Shown here: positions 33,996 to 47,200 of the stretch, one piece after another
Layout of the letters: each line of letters starts with the position of its first letter
Position numbering within the stretch: position 1 is the stretch's first letter
Origin: Ipomoea triloba
Lineage: Eukaryota; Streptophyta; Magnoliopsida; Solanales; Convolvulaceae
Length of the DNA: 64,000 bases
Direction of reading: 5' to 3'
NCBI RefSeq assembly: GCF_003576645.1
Contig: NC_044925.1
Coordinates: 13,436,607-13,500,606, forward strand
The notes under the pieces: model-generated
The model's database searches: none
What the model was told of the DNA's origin: nothing
What the model saw: only the letters and a program-made list of their open reading frames with translations
Translations under genes and position numbers: made by a program

Positions 33996-35104
33996 AGCTT
34001 TTGTAAATAACCAATTCAGTAATCAGTTCAAGGCTTAGGGTAGTGATCTTTGTTAAATCATTAGGTTATTAGTATTATGTAATAATCGTACCCTTAGGAT
34101 TAATTATAAGTCCAGATGATCATGGTTGATAAGGATAAGTCCAATTAGTGTTTGGTTATGGACTATAGGCGATTATTGTTATTAGTAGTAGTTAGTGACC
34201 ATATTAGATTACATTAATTCTCAGGTTCATGAATTGTGGATTAGCTTTGAGATTAAATACGCTTCAAGAGGTAACCACTATGTCCACTAAAACCTATTTT
34301 TACACTCTCAATCTATGATATTATTTGGTGTATTGGAATCCTGAGAAAGTCTTTGCTGCTTAGCTTATTTGTTGTTGTCTGTGAAGTCATTTTTGATGGA
34401 TGATGAACTTGTGTTCTTGATCCTTTGGTATATAGATGTTATGGATATTTATTGGTATGGATTCCTTATTTATTTGGCTTCTGGGAGATGTAATCTGAGT
34501 AATCTGATCTTATTCTTGTATTCTGGAATGAATATTGCTCATTCTGTCTGATCTGGTCTGGGAATGGTTTGGAGTTGCTCTTGCGGTAAGGTTAGGCGGT
34601 ATAATGTGTCCCGCCTAAGTGGTCCGCAAGAACAACAGGGGAATGGAGTGACGGAGGATGGCGATCCGCTGGGCAGCCCCGCCCCTTCTGGCGGAAGAGG
34701 GCGGCGGACCAGGGTGATCCACTGGGGAGCACCGCCGGTTGAGGCGGAGGTGTGTGGCGGAGTAGGTGGTTCCGCCAGGGTGATCCGCTGGGTCATTTTG
34801 GGTTCTGTTCCAGTAGCTATTTTGTTGTTCTGTTGTCTTGTTGTTTCATCCTTGTTTCTGGAACTTGTTGGGATATTATGCTGAGTATTTTTCCTTGGTT
34901 CTTGAGCACTCATTCATGTCTCTTGATTCATTATCTTGAAGTATTGGTTGGTTGAATTCTTGATTGTATTCTCTGGGAGTTTGTTGTGTTCATAATCTTA
35001 GATGAACACTATGAGTGTTTTGTTCTTGAGATGAGGTTGAGGTTGGATATGGAGTGGGGGATCTTTGAGTATCTCTTGGGCTGTTTGAGGACGAACTAAC
35101 TGTG

Positions 35105-35275
35105 GAACTAACTTTGGACTTCGGTCCCTGTGATTAGGTTTTTACCCCTGTGATTGGACTTTGGTCCCTGTGATTGGACTTCGGTCCCTGTGATTGGGTT
35201 TTTACCCCTGTGATTGGACTTCGGTCCCTGTGATTGGACTTTGGTCCCTGTGATTGGGTTTTTACCCCTGTGCAA
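35105..35275 (+). repeat. minisatellite TGTGATTGG-[AG]CTTYGGTCCC / GTTTTTACCCC in LARD LTR
   Basis: About eight units of 19-20 bp alternating between two types, GACTTYGGTCCC and GGTTTTTACCCC, each ending in TGTGATT. The 3' LTR has lost it in an 810-bp deletion. Reverse copies of the family have much longer arrays (45050-45300 and 51410-51680). Confidence 0.9.
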
Positions 35276-36021
35276 CTGACTTCTAACTTTCAGGCTTGGT
35301 GTTTGGTGTGAGATTTGGTACTTGGGTTGGAAGTTAAGGTTTCGGTGCTTATCCTTGGGTTGAGGTCTGTTCGGTTCTTTGTTGACTCTTGAGTTGTGTT
35401 GTATCTTGTTGATTATTGGTTATTCTTGGATATATTCTAGTTTGGTTGTTTCTTATGAGTATTCGGTTGAGTTTGCGATTCGGTTGGATATTGGAATTGA
35501 TGAGAAGTCTTGGTTTATATATTCTTTCAGCTTGTTGTTGTTGAGTATCCGATTTTTAAACTTGAACAGTTCGTTGGTGTGTATATTCTATATGGGTGTG
35601 TAAACCTATTTACAAACTTACTATATATCTATACTTCCTTGCGGGTGTGAATGGTGGTTGCTTAGCAGTCTTTTGCTAATGGTTTCTTGTATGTTTAGCG
35701 CGATAGAGATATATCCGTATGAGGCGGCTTAGACTAGTTTATTATGTTTTAGACTTATGCTTTGGGCATGTGTGCCGCTATGAGACTTTATATATTCTTG
35801 TTTAGCTTTGGATGTTTTGACAGTGTTTGAGGATTTATTGTCTATACAGTTCAGTTCTTTTGGTTAGCCTGTGCATCTAGGCCGTGTTTCTTACCTAGAT
35901 GTGGCATGATACCCCTTAGGTTTTAAATCGCTTCCGCTATGTTATGTTTTATAGTTGAGATAAACAGCTTTTGTGTTAAGTTTTAGCTATCTCAGCTTGT
36001 GAAAAGTTGGGGTGTCACAGT

Positions 36022-36034
36022 TGGTATCAGAGCC
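36022..36034 (+). promoter_or_regulatory. primer-binding site of the LARD
   Basis: TGGTATCAGAGCC two bases after the LTR end, complementary to the 3' end of initiator tRNA-Met, the usual plant retrotransposon primer. Confidence 0.92.
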
Positions 36035-38707
36035 TGGGTTGAGGTCTGGATAGAGATCCTAGGGTTTGAAATCTGAGACTCTAGGACTTGATCAGTAGAA
36101 ATTAAGAGGTTTTGAGAATCCTAGGATGTGTGAATTCTAGGAATCGCGGTGAGGACACGCCTTGTTTGTTTAAGTTATATGTGCTTTGTTAACCTTGTTG
36201 TTTGCAGCTTGCGGGCGCGTCTTTCGAGTAAGTTCTTAATCGCTTTTAGTTAAGTTGCTTCGTTTTAGAATTGCCTAGGAGCCTGCCTTAGATTAGGAAT
36301 AAGTAGTTAGTTAATACGAAACGACGGATAGCACCGTATGCGTCTAAGCAATCGGAAGATCGGGCGGCTCGTTGATGAAGACTAATCTACTAGCGACTCG
36401 GAGTCATCGGCAGCAATCTGCGTTCCTCGGGAATGGCGTCTTCGCGCGTGTAACATCGTCTGCAAGATCTTCGTTCATCTCAAGATCTGAAGAACAAGTT
36501 CGTGCAGCTTAAGTTCGTTGCAAGACGAAGAAAACGAAAGGAGCTCGAAGACTGAAGATCCGAAGACCCTCGGTTGTGAGGGAACGACAAGAGCAAACGT
36601 GATGCGCCAATAAAGAGCTAAAACACGCCAAGTAAAAGCTTCTGGATTGATGGTGAAGAATCCCGTGCAAGCTAAGCTTGTTAGCCACGAAGCCCGAAGA
36701 ATTATAATTTGAGATCGCGATTCGCAGACCTTAAGATAGTCCTATCCATCCCTGAAGCGACAATGAAGGACCAAGTTAGAAGTTGCAACCTTCAAAGCAA
36801 AGAAGACTAAGTTAAGTAGAAAGGAAAACTTGGACGCTTAAGATCCCCGAAGATAAGAAGAAACGTCATTATCAAGATTGTCCGATCTCATGAAGTGCGA
36901 AGGAACTAAGAAGATAACCATGAAGTAAGGACCTCGTGTGACCTAGTCGGCACATCGTGAAGATGGCTCCTTGTGCAAGAGCTTAAGGACGGTACCTCGG
37001 TGGCAAGAAAGAGATAAAGAGTAGCTATGCAAGCTAGTAAAAGACCGAAATGTCCAAAGATCAAGACCAACCTTAGTGAATCTAAAGGCTAGCTCAATCC
37101 CCGAATTTTTCCAAGTGGAGTTGGATTGTAGTGCTAATGGAGTTCCGTAGAAGACTTAATCTACCGAGCAAGTAAGCAAAAGCGCCCTTGATCGCGCTAA
37201 ACGCAAAGATTAAAGTTGAGAGCTGCACCTCCTACCTCAGATGACCAACAAGAAGAACCAATGAAGAGTGGAAAAACAAGTTGATATGATTTCGCGCTAT
37301 CGACTTGCAAGAATCGTAAGAAGAACACCAAGACTTGACCGAACCATCTTACCACGAAGATTGCTAATCGAGTAAGTGAAGGACTCCTCGAAAGATCCTG
37401 AACGATCAAAAGAGCAAGAATTCTTAATATTAAAGAAGGTGCACGCGTTACGTTGGCTTTAGGACCTCGATGTTTCAGAGTACAAGGAAGTAAACTCGGT
37501 CTCTCAGATCGCCGTTAATCATAGACGAATCTCCTTTCAAGACCAAGCGATACCTCTCTAATTGACCCTACGCTTTTCGTAAAGCTTCCTCAGAAATCCC
37601 TCGTTCTGTACCAATCAGTCATCAGCGATTTATCGTCCTCGACCTCTCCTGGAGTGATAAGGATGTGCGGGTCGTAGTTCCTTTTAACTCGCGTGCATGG
37701 GAAGCACGTCAAGACTCGTTAATCGGTCAGAGTGTTGTGATCAAATCGTCAAGCCATGGAAATCGCTTAGAGTGGAGAGACTTCCTATTCTTCTTAAAGC
37801 CGAATTCCTCGTTCATCCTTGAAATCCCAATTATCCTTTTTTGTTGAGAAATCCCTTCTGTTTGTTCTAATCATTATTCACATCTCTTGTTGGAAACTAA
37901 ATTCTTCTTTGTTTCTTGAGACTCCAAATGCCTTTTGTTAAAACATCCCTCCTATCAATTCTAGACCTCATCGATATCTTCCCTTGAAATTGAAATTTCC
38001 TTTCTTTGTTTGGAGAATTGCATACTCTGTCCGTGAGACACTCCTTCGATCTATTCTACATCTCATTCTTATCTCCTTTCGAAAATGAATTCCTTTCTTT
38101 CCTTGGGAAATTGAATACCCTACAGTTGGAAAATCATTTCTGTCTTTCCAGACCTCATTTCTTAACTCCTCTTGGAACGTGATGCCTTTCTCTTCTTTGG
38201 AAATCTGAATACCCTATTGTTGCAACACTCTTTTCGTGCTTTGAAACCTTGTCCCTATCTTTTTAAAGCCGAATTCTTTCCTTCACTTTTCTTTTGTTGA
38301 AAGAACTTGATATTCCCTTGGATTGAGAAATCCTTTTGGCCTCTTCGAACCTCGTCCTTATTTTCTTTCGAAGCCGAGTTCTCCTCTTCTCTTTAAAGAA
38401 CTTGACATTGAGAAGTCATCCCCATCCTCTCAAACGTTGCTCTTGTTTTCTTCTTGAAATGAGTCAGTGCAAGGTGACAACCTTACTTTCTAAGTTGTAA
38501 CCTTGATAACTCTTGATTCTATTCTTAACCAATGATCGTTCTTGAACCTTACACCTTAAACCATAAACCTGTTATCCTCTTTTCCTCCTTGGGTCAAAAT
38601 TTTCAAAACTAAGCCTATACTATACACATATTTTCTCTATATGTACTATCATACTAGTTTTTAACTCTCTGTCCCCAAAACGATTTTCTGAGCTTCGGGG
38701 ACGAAGC
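36035..38707 (+). other. non-coding centre of the LARD, with about 105-bp degenerate tandem repeats
   Basis: The first half (to about 37440) is purine-rich on the plus strand (many GAAGA words) without long frames. From about 37780 to 38440 a pyrimidine-rich unit of roughly 100-110 bp recurs about six times: TTGAAATCC/ATTGAATACCCT, then TTTTGTT, CTTCNGACCTC, then TTCTTATCTCC-TTTCGAAA. The same repeat is found reversed in copy 2 (47755-48360). Confidence 0.7.
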
Positions 38708-38726
38708 TTCTTTTAAGGGGGTAGAG
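38708..38726 (+). promoter_or_regulatory. polypurine tract of the LARD
   Basis: TTCTTTTAAGGGGGTAGAG directly before the 3' LTR; reverse copies keep CTCTACCCCCTTAA at 47443 and CTCTACCCCCCTTAA at 53229. Confidence 0.8.
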
Positions 38727-41319
38727 TGTAACACCCCGCATTTTCCCTATTATTATTTTAAATATAAATATTTAAAATGAGGGGTTATTTCTTATTAAGT
38801 AATTATTAAAATAATTATAAGTATAATTATTTCCTCATGGGCTTGGAATAATGTATTTTTGGATTACCTATTATTATTATTATTATTATGTTACTACAAA
38901 ATGTTCTTAGCCTAATATACCTATATAGATATATATTTTATAGTATATGATTTTTATTATGGGCTATGGACCCAAGGAATTATTTTAAACTAGATTATAG
39001 ATATGATATAAACTACTCTTGACCCAACTAGCATAGTCCAATTGTATAATCTTTCCTATAAATAGCCGTAGCCCATTTTTGGAAACCTACCCTAAATAGA
39101 ATGAGTGAATTGTCTTCTCCTTCCAAATGCATCCGCAGCCAAAACCATTCCTTCTAGCCTCTCTGTTTCCCATCTCTCTCGTTGTAGCAGCCGACTATCA
39201 ACAAAGGTGAACCTTGGCGATGGTCTTCGTCTCCCACAACAGAAATAAAGGACTCTAGAAGCAATGGCCGCCGAGTCCGGTATTGCGACAACAATGGAGA
39301 GCTCCATCGGCGGCAACCCTGTTTCTCTCTCTCGTCTTCACGTTCCAGTGGGAGTGTAGCAGGCGATCGTCGACAACATAAAAGGTAGCAGCTGGACGTC
39401 ACTCTCTCGGTTAGCAACACTTGCGATCGGCAAAGGGAGCAACTTTAGCCTCTCTCGTCGACGGCAAAGTCGTGGGCAGTAGCTATGGCGGTTTCCTCTT
39501 CCCCGTCTAGCCTCAAAAGCGTCCGGCAGGCACGACTCACCCATGAAGAACCCCTCGACTGACTCCTAGCGTGGTCGACGGAAATGGCAGAGCAGAGCAT
39601 CGGATTCCTCTCCTTGTTTCTTCGGCGGCGTGCCATAAACAGAGGTGGCATGGCGACGGGCTTCACGTCTCTGTTTTCGGCGTGAACAGCAGCGACGGGA
39701 GCACCCTTCTCCTCGACGTCGTCCATGCGGCAACGCGACGGGTGGTAGTGACGGCGGCGGTGCTCCGGCGTGGCTTCTCTCCTCTCGACGTGGCGGCAGT
39801 GAAGGGTGATCGCCGGCGCATTCATTCCCACGGTAGAAGGTGGCGGTGGTTCCCCTTCCGATAGGCAGTAGCGGAGCACGTTGGCGGCATAATCTCGTCC
39901 GTCTATGAAGGCTGGCAGAACGTACGAAGGATAGTGGTTTGGTGGTCTCACGTCATGGCAATAAGAAACGAAATGGCGTAGTGGTATGGTGTCCCTATGT
40001 TGGGGTTGGAAGGCGCGGGTTCGAATCCCTTTGAGGTAATAGCTCCTTTTAGCTTTTGTAAATAACCAATTCGGTAATCAGTTCAAGGCTTAGGGTAGTG
40101 ATCTTTGTTAAATCATTAGGTTATTAGTATTATGTAATAATCGTACCCTTAGGATTAATTATAAGTCCAGATGATCATTGTTGATAAGGGTAAGTCCAAT
40201 TAGTGTTTGGTTATGGACTATAGGCGATTATTGTTATTAGTAGTAGTTAGTGACCATATTAGATTACATTAATTCTCAGGTTCATGAATTGTGGATTAGC
40301 TTTGAGATGAGCCTAAGTTTGGTGATGACTTTGGATTAAATACGCTTCAAGAGGTAACCACTATGTCCACTAAAACCTATTTTTACACTCTCAATCTATG
40401 ATATTATTTGGTGTATTGGAATCCTGAGAAAGTCTCTGCTGCTTAGCTTATTTGTTGTTGTCTGTGAAGTCATTTTTTATGGATGATGAACTTGTGTTCT
40501 TGATCCTTTGGTATATAGATGTTATGGATATTTATTGGTATGGATTCCTTATTTATTTCGCTTCAGGCTTGGTGTTTGGTGTGAGAGTTGGTACTTGGGT
40601 TGGAAGTTAAGGTTTCGGTGCTTATCCTTGGGTTGAGGTCTGTTCGGTTCTTTGTTGACTCTTGAGTTGTGTTGTATCTTGTTGATTATTGGTTATTCTT
40701 GGATATATTCTAGTTTGGTTGTTTCTTATGAGTATTCGGTTGAGTTTGCGATTCGGTTGGATATTGGAATTGATGAGAAGTCTTGGTTTATATATTCTTT
40801 CAGCTTGTTGTTGTTGAGTATCCGATTTTTAAACTTGAACAGTTCGTTGGTGTGTATATTCTATATGGGTGTGTAAACCTATTTACAAACTTACTATATA
40901 TCTATACTTCCTTGCGGGTGTGAATGGTGGTTGCTTAGCAGTCTTTTGCTAATGGTTTCTTGTATGTTTTCCAGGTATCCAATAAGTCTAAGCGTGAGCG
41001 CGATAGAGATATATCCGTATGAGGCGGCTTAGACTAGTTTATTATGTTTTAGACTTATGCTTTGGGCCTGTGTGCCGCTATGAGACTTTATATATTCTTG
41101 TTTCGCTTTGGATGTTTTGACAGTGTTTGAGGATTTATTGTCTATACAGTTCAGTTCTTTTGGTTAGCCTGTGCATCTAGGCCGTGTTTCTTACCTAGAT
41201 GTGGCATGATACCCCTTAGGTTTTAAATCGCTTCCGCTATGTTATGTTTTATAGTTGAGATAAACAGCTTTTGTGTTAAGTTTTAGCTATCTCAGCTTGT
41301 GAAAAGTTGGGGTGTCACA
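38727..41319 (+). repeat. 3' LTR of the LARD (2593 bp, internally deleted)
   Basis: Matches the 5' LTR with few base changes, but about 810 bp equivalent to 34481-35290 is missing at the join TTTCGCTTCAGGCTTGG (about 40557-40573). It keeps pieces that the 5' LTR lost (ATGAGCCTAAGTTTGG near 40308; TTCCAGGTATCCAATAAG near 40969). A reverse family member also has the second piece, so the 5' LTR is the deleted one there. Confidence 0.92.
39966..40050 (+). other. tRNA-like pol III cassette inside the 3' LTR
   Basis: Box A TGGCGTAGTGGTA (39974-39986) is a perfect consensus here, box B GGGTTCGAATCCC (40017-40029) is unchanged, and the T run is T4. The reverse family members at 44226-47442 and 50599-53228 show no such box pair by eye. 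Confidence 0.6.
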
Positions 41320-41382
41320 TTGAGAATGGGTATAAACTGAATGTCAAATTAGGTCCTATGCAACGATCCCAATGAGCATTTA

Positions 41383-43960
41383 TGTAACCCCTCGGTTTTT
41401 CCGACAAAGTTAAGGTTCGAAAATATTTTTTTAAGCTATGACATTTATGAGATGATCTCTCGGTACTTCAGAAGGATTTTTACAAGCAAGACTAGTTATT
41501 AATAAGCTGCGATCTACGTACCGGTCATGAACCGAGAAATTTTTAAGGACGTATATTTGGTTCGAATTTCCATAAGAAATGGATTATTATGCATAATGTG
41601 ATTAAGTATGAACATTCTACTTAGTTAAGATTGATACTAGATGAGTTATAAGGATGGAACTTGTTACGAGCCTGCGAACCGCTAAATTTCGCGATGTACT
41701 GAAAAATTCCTAACTTGGGTGATTAATTTCGGGATTAATTTTAGAATAATTATGGTATTAAAAATTTCCCGAAGTAAGCTATTTTCCATCAAAGATTTAT
41801 CTGATTTAATCCCTAACTGTCTAGAAAATCCATTCTTCAAAAATATCATGAATTAAAATAATGTTATCTTTGGATAAGATCACATTTACTTGATCTCCAA
41901 GCTTAGGAAGACTTCACCTTGGCCGAAATTAATAGGGAGAGAGGAGAGAGAGTGTGATCATTTTTATTCTTCACCATAGTTGATCTTCAAGAACTCCATA
42001 ACCAAGGATCATAAGTAAAATTCCTTCAAGTTCTTCAAACACTAGGTAAGTTTTATGAATATTTGGTTTAATGAGTTGGAACTCTTTTTAAGATTTAATC
42101 ATAAGCTAAGAAATCTTGGATTTGTTGTTATTATGGTGAAATTTGTTTAGGACTTTCGGTGGATTTTTGGAAATAAGGAACCCAACACTCTTTACGGTTA
42201 AAAAGCTTCAAGGAAGGTAAGAAATCCCTTCAGTTGGTATAGTCACTTGAAAATAGGCAATTGTATAGGTATATGTATTATGGAGTTAAGATTTGATATG
42301 AAAATTATATGTTAAGCTTTAAACTTCTTAGTTAATTTCTATGCAAAAATTTGTGTTTTGGGCTTAAAAATATTTTTGGTATGCATAAATTTAACGTATG
42401 CATGCATGTATATACTATATTTATGTCCATATAAAATGATGTTGAAGAAAAGGTGGAAAAATAGGAGTTTTTGCACTGTTTTGCTGCCCAGAAAATTTGA
42501 GCCGTATGAGTGGACGCCCCTGTGGACGCGCGTCCACCGTGCGTCCACTGGTGTCCAGAGTTTTCAGACCAGTCTGTGTGAGCGGACGCCTCAGCGGACG
42601 CGCGTCCAGCGTGCGTCCACTGACGTCCAGAATGTTCAAATCAGTATTTTCAGTCCAAAAAGTTTGGGTATGATGTCAAGCTATGTCTAAATTATTTTCA
42701 ACTGTATTATTTTTGGTTAAATGTTTACGTATGCTTGCGTCATAATTTTTGAAAGGCCTATGGGCAAACAAGCTTGATTTTTGAGGAAATAAATGTTTTG
42801 AGAAATGAAAAGAAAATACTAATCACGTACATGAAAGATATTTTGGAAATCTTAGTTTCTGAATATGTTGCAGAGAAATTGAGAAAGGGACCTACGTGAG
42901 GGCTTAATTGCCATGGCCCGGGGTTGGAACAAGGTGGGGACCTACGAGAGGGCTTAAATGCTACTACCCGAGGTTGGAATAAGGTTGGACCTTCGGGAGG
43001 GCTGGAGTGCCATGGCCCGAGGTTGGGATAAGGAGACCTATGGGAAGGCTGGAGCATGCCATGGCCCAAGGTTTGAGAAGGGGAATTGAGAAATGAATAT
43101 TATACTGAGCTGCGGTTCAGAGAATTAGAGCTGCAGTTCTAATTAAGAAATGATAAAAAGAATGTCTCGTGCTTATCCAGGGGGAAACTAAGTAATTAAC
43201 TATGGAATTATTAGTATACTGAGCTGCGGTTCAGATAATTAAAATAATTAGAGCTGCGGTTCTAATTGAAAAGATGAATGATATACTGAGCTGCGGTTCA
43301 GATGTTTAAAAGATTTAGAGCTGCGGTTCTAATTGATAATGGGTGAAATTCTTGAAAATGGAAAGTTTATGAACTTGCCTAAAATATACGTGAATATAAT
43401 TTGGAATGACAGTTATGTCACTATTTTTTATTTGAAGGAAAGTTATATGTAATTCCTTTAAATATATGCTGTCATGCTATCTTTGGATTGTTTGATTTCA
43501 GGTAAACTTCCAAAGTATGGGTAAAAACTCTATAAGCTTTTGTATTAATATTATATTTCAAAACCTTTGTCTACGCTTGAGTGACAATGGATTTTCTTAC
43601 TTAGCCGTCGTGCTAACTACACTTCATTGTGTCCCTTATCAGATGGATTCTAGTGAGGGCTTATGCAACCCTGTCTAGTGTGTGCTCCTGAAGCCCGATG
43701 AGCTCTAAATAGGATGGAAGTCGAGGTTGAGGATTACTCTATCCTAGAATAGACACCCTGGAAGAATGATTTCCTTATGTATTAAGTGAGAATATTGATG
43801 TGGTTATTTGATGTTGTAAGTTTAGCCTTAGCGTTTGGGTATAGGAAAGATACCTAAGCGTGGCGGTAACACCCAGTTTTCTGCTGGTTAGTCGCTTCCG
43901 CAATGTATTATTATTAGGGATTTTGTAATAAATCCAAGATGTGAAAATTGGGGTGTTACA
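41383..43960 (+). mobile_element. gypsy-type solo LTR C
   Basis: Termini TGTAACCCCTCGG and GGGGTGTTACA; exact duplication ATTTA at 41378-41382 and 43961-43965. Length 2578 bp. Three tandem-repeat blocks lie inside: two 84-bp units rich in GGACGC/GCGTCC with the palindrome GTGGACGCGCGTCCAC (42505-42640); about four 55-60 bp units with GCCATGGCCCGAGGTTGG (42890-43075); and TACTGAGCTGCGGTTCAGA / TTAGAGCTGCGGTTCTAATT units (43105-43340). Confidence 0.92.
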
Positions 43961-44225
43961 ATTTAATGCTTGCCAACTTTTTGAGGAACAAAAGACAAAC
44001 TGTCCTTACACAAAAGTGGACAAACGGCTAGAAAGTACTGGCATTCTGAAAAAGATGAAAACATTACCCATTGGATATTACACACTCGACAATAGGTTTT
44101 GAATTTCATTTTCCCTCCAACAGATCTGAAATTCCACCTATAAATACCCTTGTCCCATCTCACTTTGACAGGGTTGAAAAACGCGAAATACTGTCTAGCA
44201 AGAGAAAAACTTTCAGTGTGATAAG

Positions 44226-47200
44226 TGTGACACCCCAACTTTTCACAAGCCGAGATAGCTAAACTTTAACATAAAAGCTGCCTATCTCAACTATCAAACA
44301 TACATAGCGGAAGCGATTTATAACCTAAGGGGTATCATGCCACATCTAGGTAAGAAAACACAGCCTAGATGCACAGGCTAAACATAAACTGAACCAACTG
44401 AATAGATATAATCCTCAAGTAATGTCAAAACATCTGAAATCTAATCAAGAGTACATATAGTCTCATCATTGGCACACAGGCCCAAACATAAAGTCTAAAA
44501 CAACATAACTATGTCTAAGCTGCCTCATAAGGATAAGCTCTAACGCGCTCTCGCTTAGACTTATCGCATACCTGGAAAACATACAAGAAACCATCAGCAA
44601 AAGACTGCTAAGCAACCACCATTCACACCCGCAAGGAAGTATAGATATATATAAGTTTGTAAATAGGTTTACACACCCATATAGAATATATATACACCAA
44701 CAAACTGTTCTTTAGTTAAAATCGGATACTCAACAATGATAGACTGAAAGAATCATAAACCAAGACTCCTCCAAATGAAATCAATATTCAATAACGAATG
44801 TATAAGACAACAAGTCCGTAAACAAGATACCAATTGAATCATAACTCCAATAGAAGGATCACAAAGGAACCAACCAAACCACAACATAACGAGGAACAAC
44901 AAGGTATCAACTGAGATACCACTTAACCGAATAATTGCAAAGGAAACTAACGAATACACAATACCAAGGAATAACTCCCAATTCCAACTTCCAAACCACC
45001 ATACCATCCATCATACCAAACACCCAACCACAGTTAGTCCACAGGGGTAAGAACCCAATCACAGGGACCGAAGTCCAATCACAGGGACCAAAGTCCAATC
45101 ACAGGGACCAAAGTCCAATCACAGGGGCAAGAGCCCAATCACAGGGACCGAAGTCCAATCACAGGGGTATAAACCCAATCACAGGGACCGGAGTCCAATC
45201 ACAGAGGCAAAAGCCCAATCACAGGGGTTACAACCCAATCACAGGGACCAAAGTCCAATAACAGGGGTAACAACCCAATCACAGGGACCAAAGTCCAGCA
45301 TAATCAATAATACCACAGTTAGTTCACCCATCAACCACCAAAAGATACTCAATGATCCACCACTCCATACTCATACTCAACTCAGCCCAAGAACCATCAC
45401 TCAGAGTGCTCATCTCAGATATGAACACAAATCAACTCCCAGATAATATAATCAAGGATTCAACCAACCAAATAATAGACTCATATAATGGACTAAGAGG
45501 TATGAATAAATACTCCAGGATCATGGTAAAATATCCAATAGAATACTCCTACAAAATCCAGAACAAAAGAGGAAATGAACAAACATCAGATCACAAACAC
45601 TCACTGGAATCAGAATTCCAGGAGAACTAGCGGAACTCCTAGACGGAGCACTGCCCTCCGCCACACACCTCCGTAAGAAGGACACGGATCCCCTCAACGG
45701 ATCACTCACCTCCCCCAACCACTACCGCCTTACTCTTGCGGAAGACTCTAGCGGGTTACATTATGCCGCTAGGGTGCACCGCAAGAGCAAATCCAACGCA
45801 CAGAATCAGACTTAGACAGTATACGAAATACTCACTCCCAGAATACAACAATATGATCATATTACATCAATTACATCTCCCAGAGGCCAAACAAACATGG
45901 AATCCAAACCAACAAATGCTCATAAACATCAATAGACAAAGGATCAAGAACACAAGTTCATGAATCCATCAAACACAAATTCCATAGTCAAGAACAAGGC
46001 TAATATTCAAGAAATTTCAGGATTCCAACACACCAAATAATATCATATAGATTGAGAGTGTAAAAATAGATTTTGATGGACATAGTGGTTACCTCTTGAA
46101 GCGTACTAATCCAAAGCAACACCAACTCTAAGCTCGGTTTGTATGCTAGGTCCATAATCGTGAACCTGAAGATTAATCCAACTCTAATATGATCACTATG
46201 ATCACTAACTACTACCAAAATAAGGATGTCGATATTCCTAATCCTATTTAGGAGCTTCAAATACTAATCTATATGTAAGCTATAATTCTATAACTAACAC
46301 TAAAACCATAAGCTTAATGACAACCATAATATTACCTTAATAATAAAAAGCTAATAATACTAAGTACTAATTACCTGCTAAGACCAGAATAATGCGAATG
46401 CATGTGAATCTCCAAGTCACGCCACCGCCAACATAGTCGCCTACTACCATTTATATGAACTGCCCACCATTGCTGATGGAAGGGAGGAAGAGAGGAAGTA
46501 TGCCGCTGCTGGTCTACCGCCGCGAAGCCACCGGGAGCAGGGGAGAGAAGACGTCGAGATGCTGCTCACGCCATCCGAGCTTCGCCGTTGAGCCACCGGA
46601 AGCAGAGGAGCCCAACCCATGCTGCTGCTGCCACCTTTACGCTGTAACAGAGAAGGGTGCACCGCCGAAGCCACCCGCTGCTCCGCACCGCCCAGCCACC
46701 CCCGCCACGCACTACGCACTACCAAGAACAAAGACGAGGGGAGGGGGAACTTTCCCGGTGAACCAGCTACCATCGCTGCCCTGTTTCGTGCCATAAAGAA
46801 CAACGGAGAGGTTGATGCCGCTGGTCTGCTATTGGGGAGCTGCTATGCCGAAGCCATCGCACACCGATTGCCGTTGGCGGGGAGAGGGTACCACTACTGC
46901 CTAGCTTGCTATGAATGCAGGCGGGGGAGATAAGGGAAGATGGTGATGGTTTTGAAGAAGGGGATGGTGACACTGGAGTCCATTGTTGAAGCTGCCAAGA
47001 CCTCCATTATTGTTGGTAGACAAAAACGAAAGAGACGAGAGAGAGGGAGATGAGAGGCAGCGGTGAGGAACAGGGGAGTCACTTGGCTGCTGATCAATTA
47101 TACTATTTAGGGTAGGTTTCCTCTTTTGGGTTTGGGCTAGATATTTTAGGAAAGGCTATATAGTTTGGACTAAATTAGTTGGGTCAAGACTATTTATTCC

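Larger units (their letters stand above)
32672..36019 (+). repeat. 5' LTR of the LARD (3348 bp)
   Basis: U3 is short: a TATA box at 33001-33008 comes only 330 bases in, so about 3 kb is R-U5. From 33060 to 33890 the sequence is GC-rich and keeps open frames of 60-168 codons on both strands; these are repeated in the 3' LTR only because the LTRs are copies. It contains the tRNA-like cassette (33911-33995) and the TGTGATTGG minisatellite (35105-35275). Relative to the 3' LTR it lacks a 28-bp piece near 34253 and a 31-bp piece near 35697. Confidence 0.92.
32672..41319 (+). mobile_element. complete LARD (large non-coding Ty3/gypsy derivative)
   Basis: LTRs start TGTAACACCCCGC and end GGGGTGTCACA. 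A PBS (TGGTATCAGAGCC) follows the left LTR, a PPT precedes the right one, and the exact duplication TTGAG lies at 32667-32671 and 41320-41324. The 2.7-kb centre has no gag or pol and only short open frames. Very long LTRs plus a non-coding centre define a LARD, which must be mobilised by proteins of another element. The related fragment at 50599-53611 carries a chromodomain remnant, which points to a chromovirus as the source or partner. Confidence 0.92.

Noticed and set aside
45050..45300. CRISPR-like regular repeat
   Set aside because: The units are contiguous without unique spacers; it is an LTR minisatellite in a plant genome.
46455..46933. Overlapping 104-119-codon GC-rich frames
   Set aside because: They lie in the R-U5 part of a reverse LARD-family LTR; several frames are open at once because of composition.
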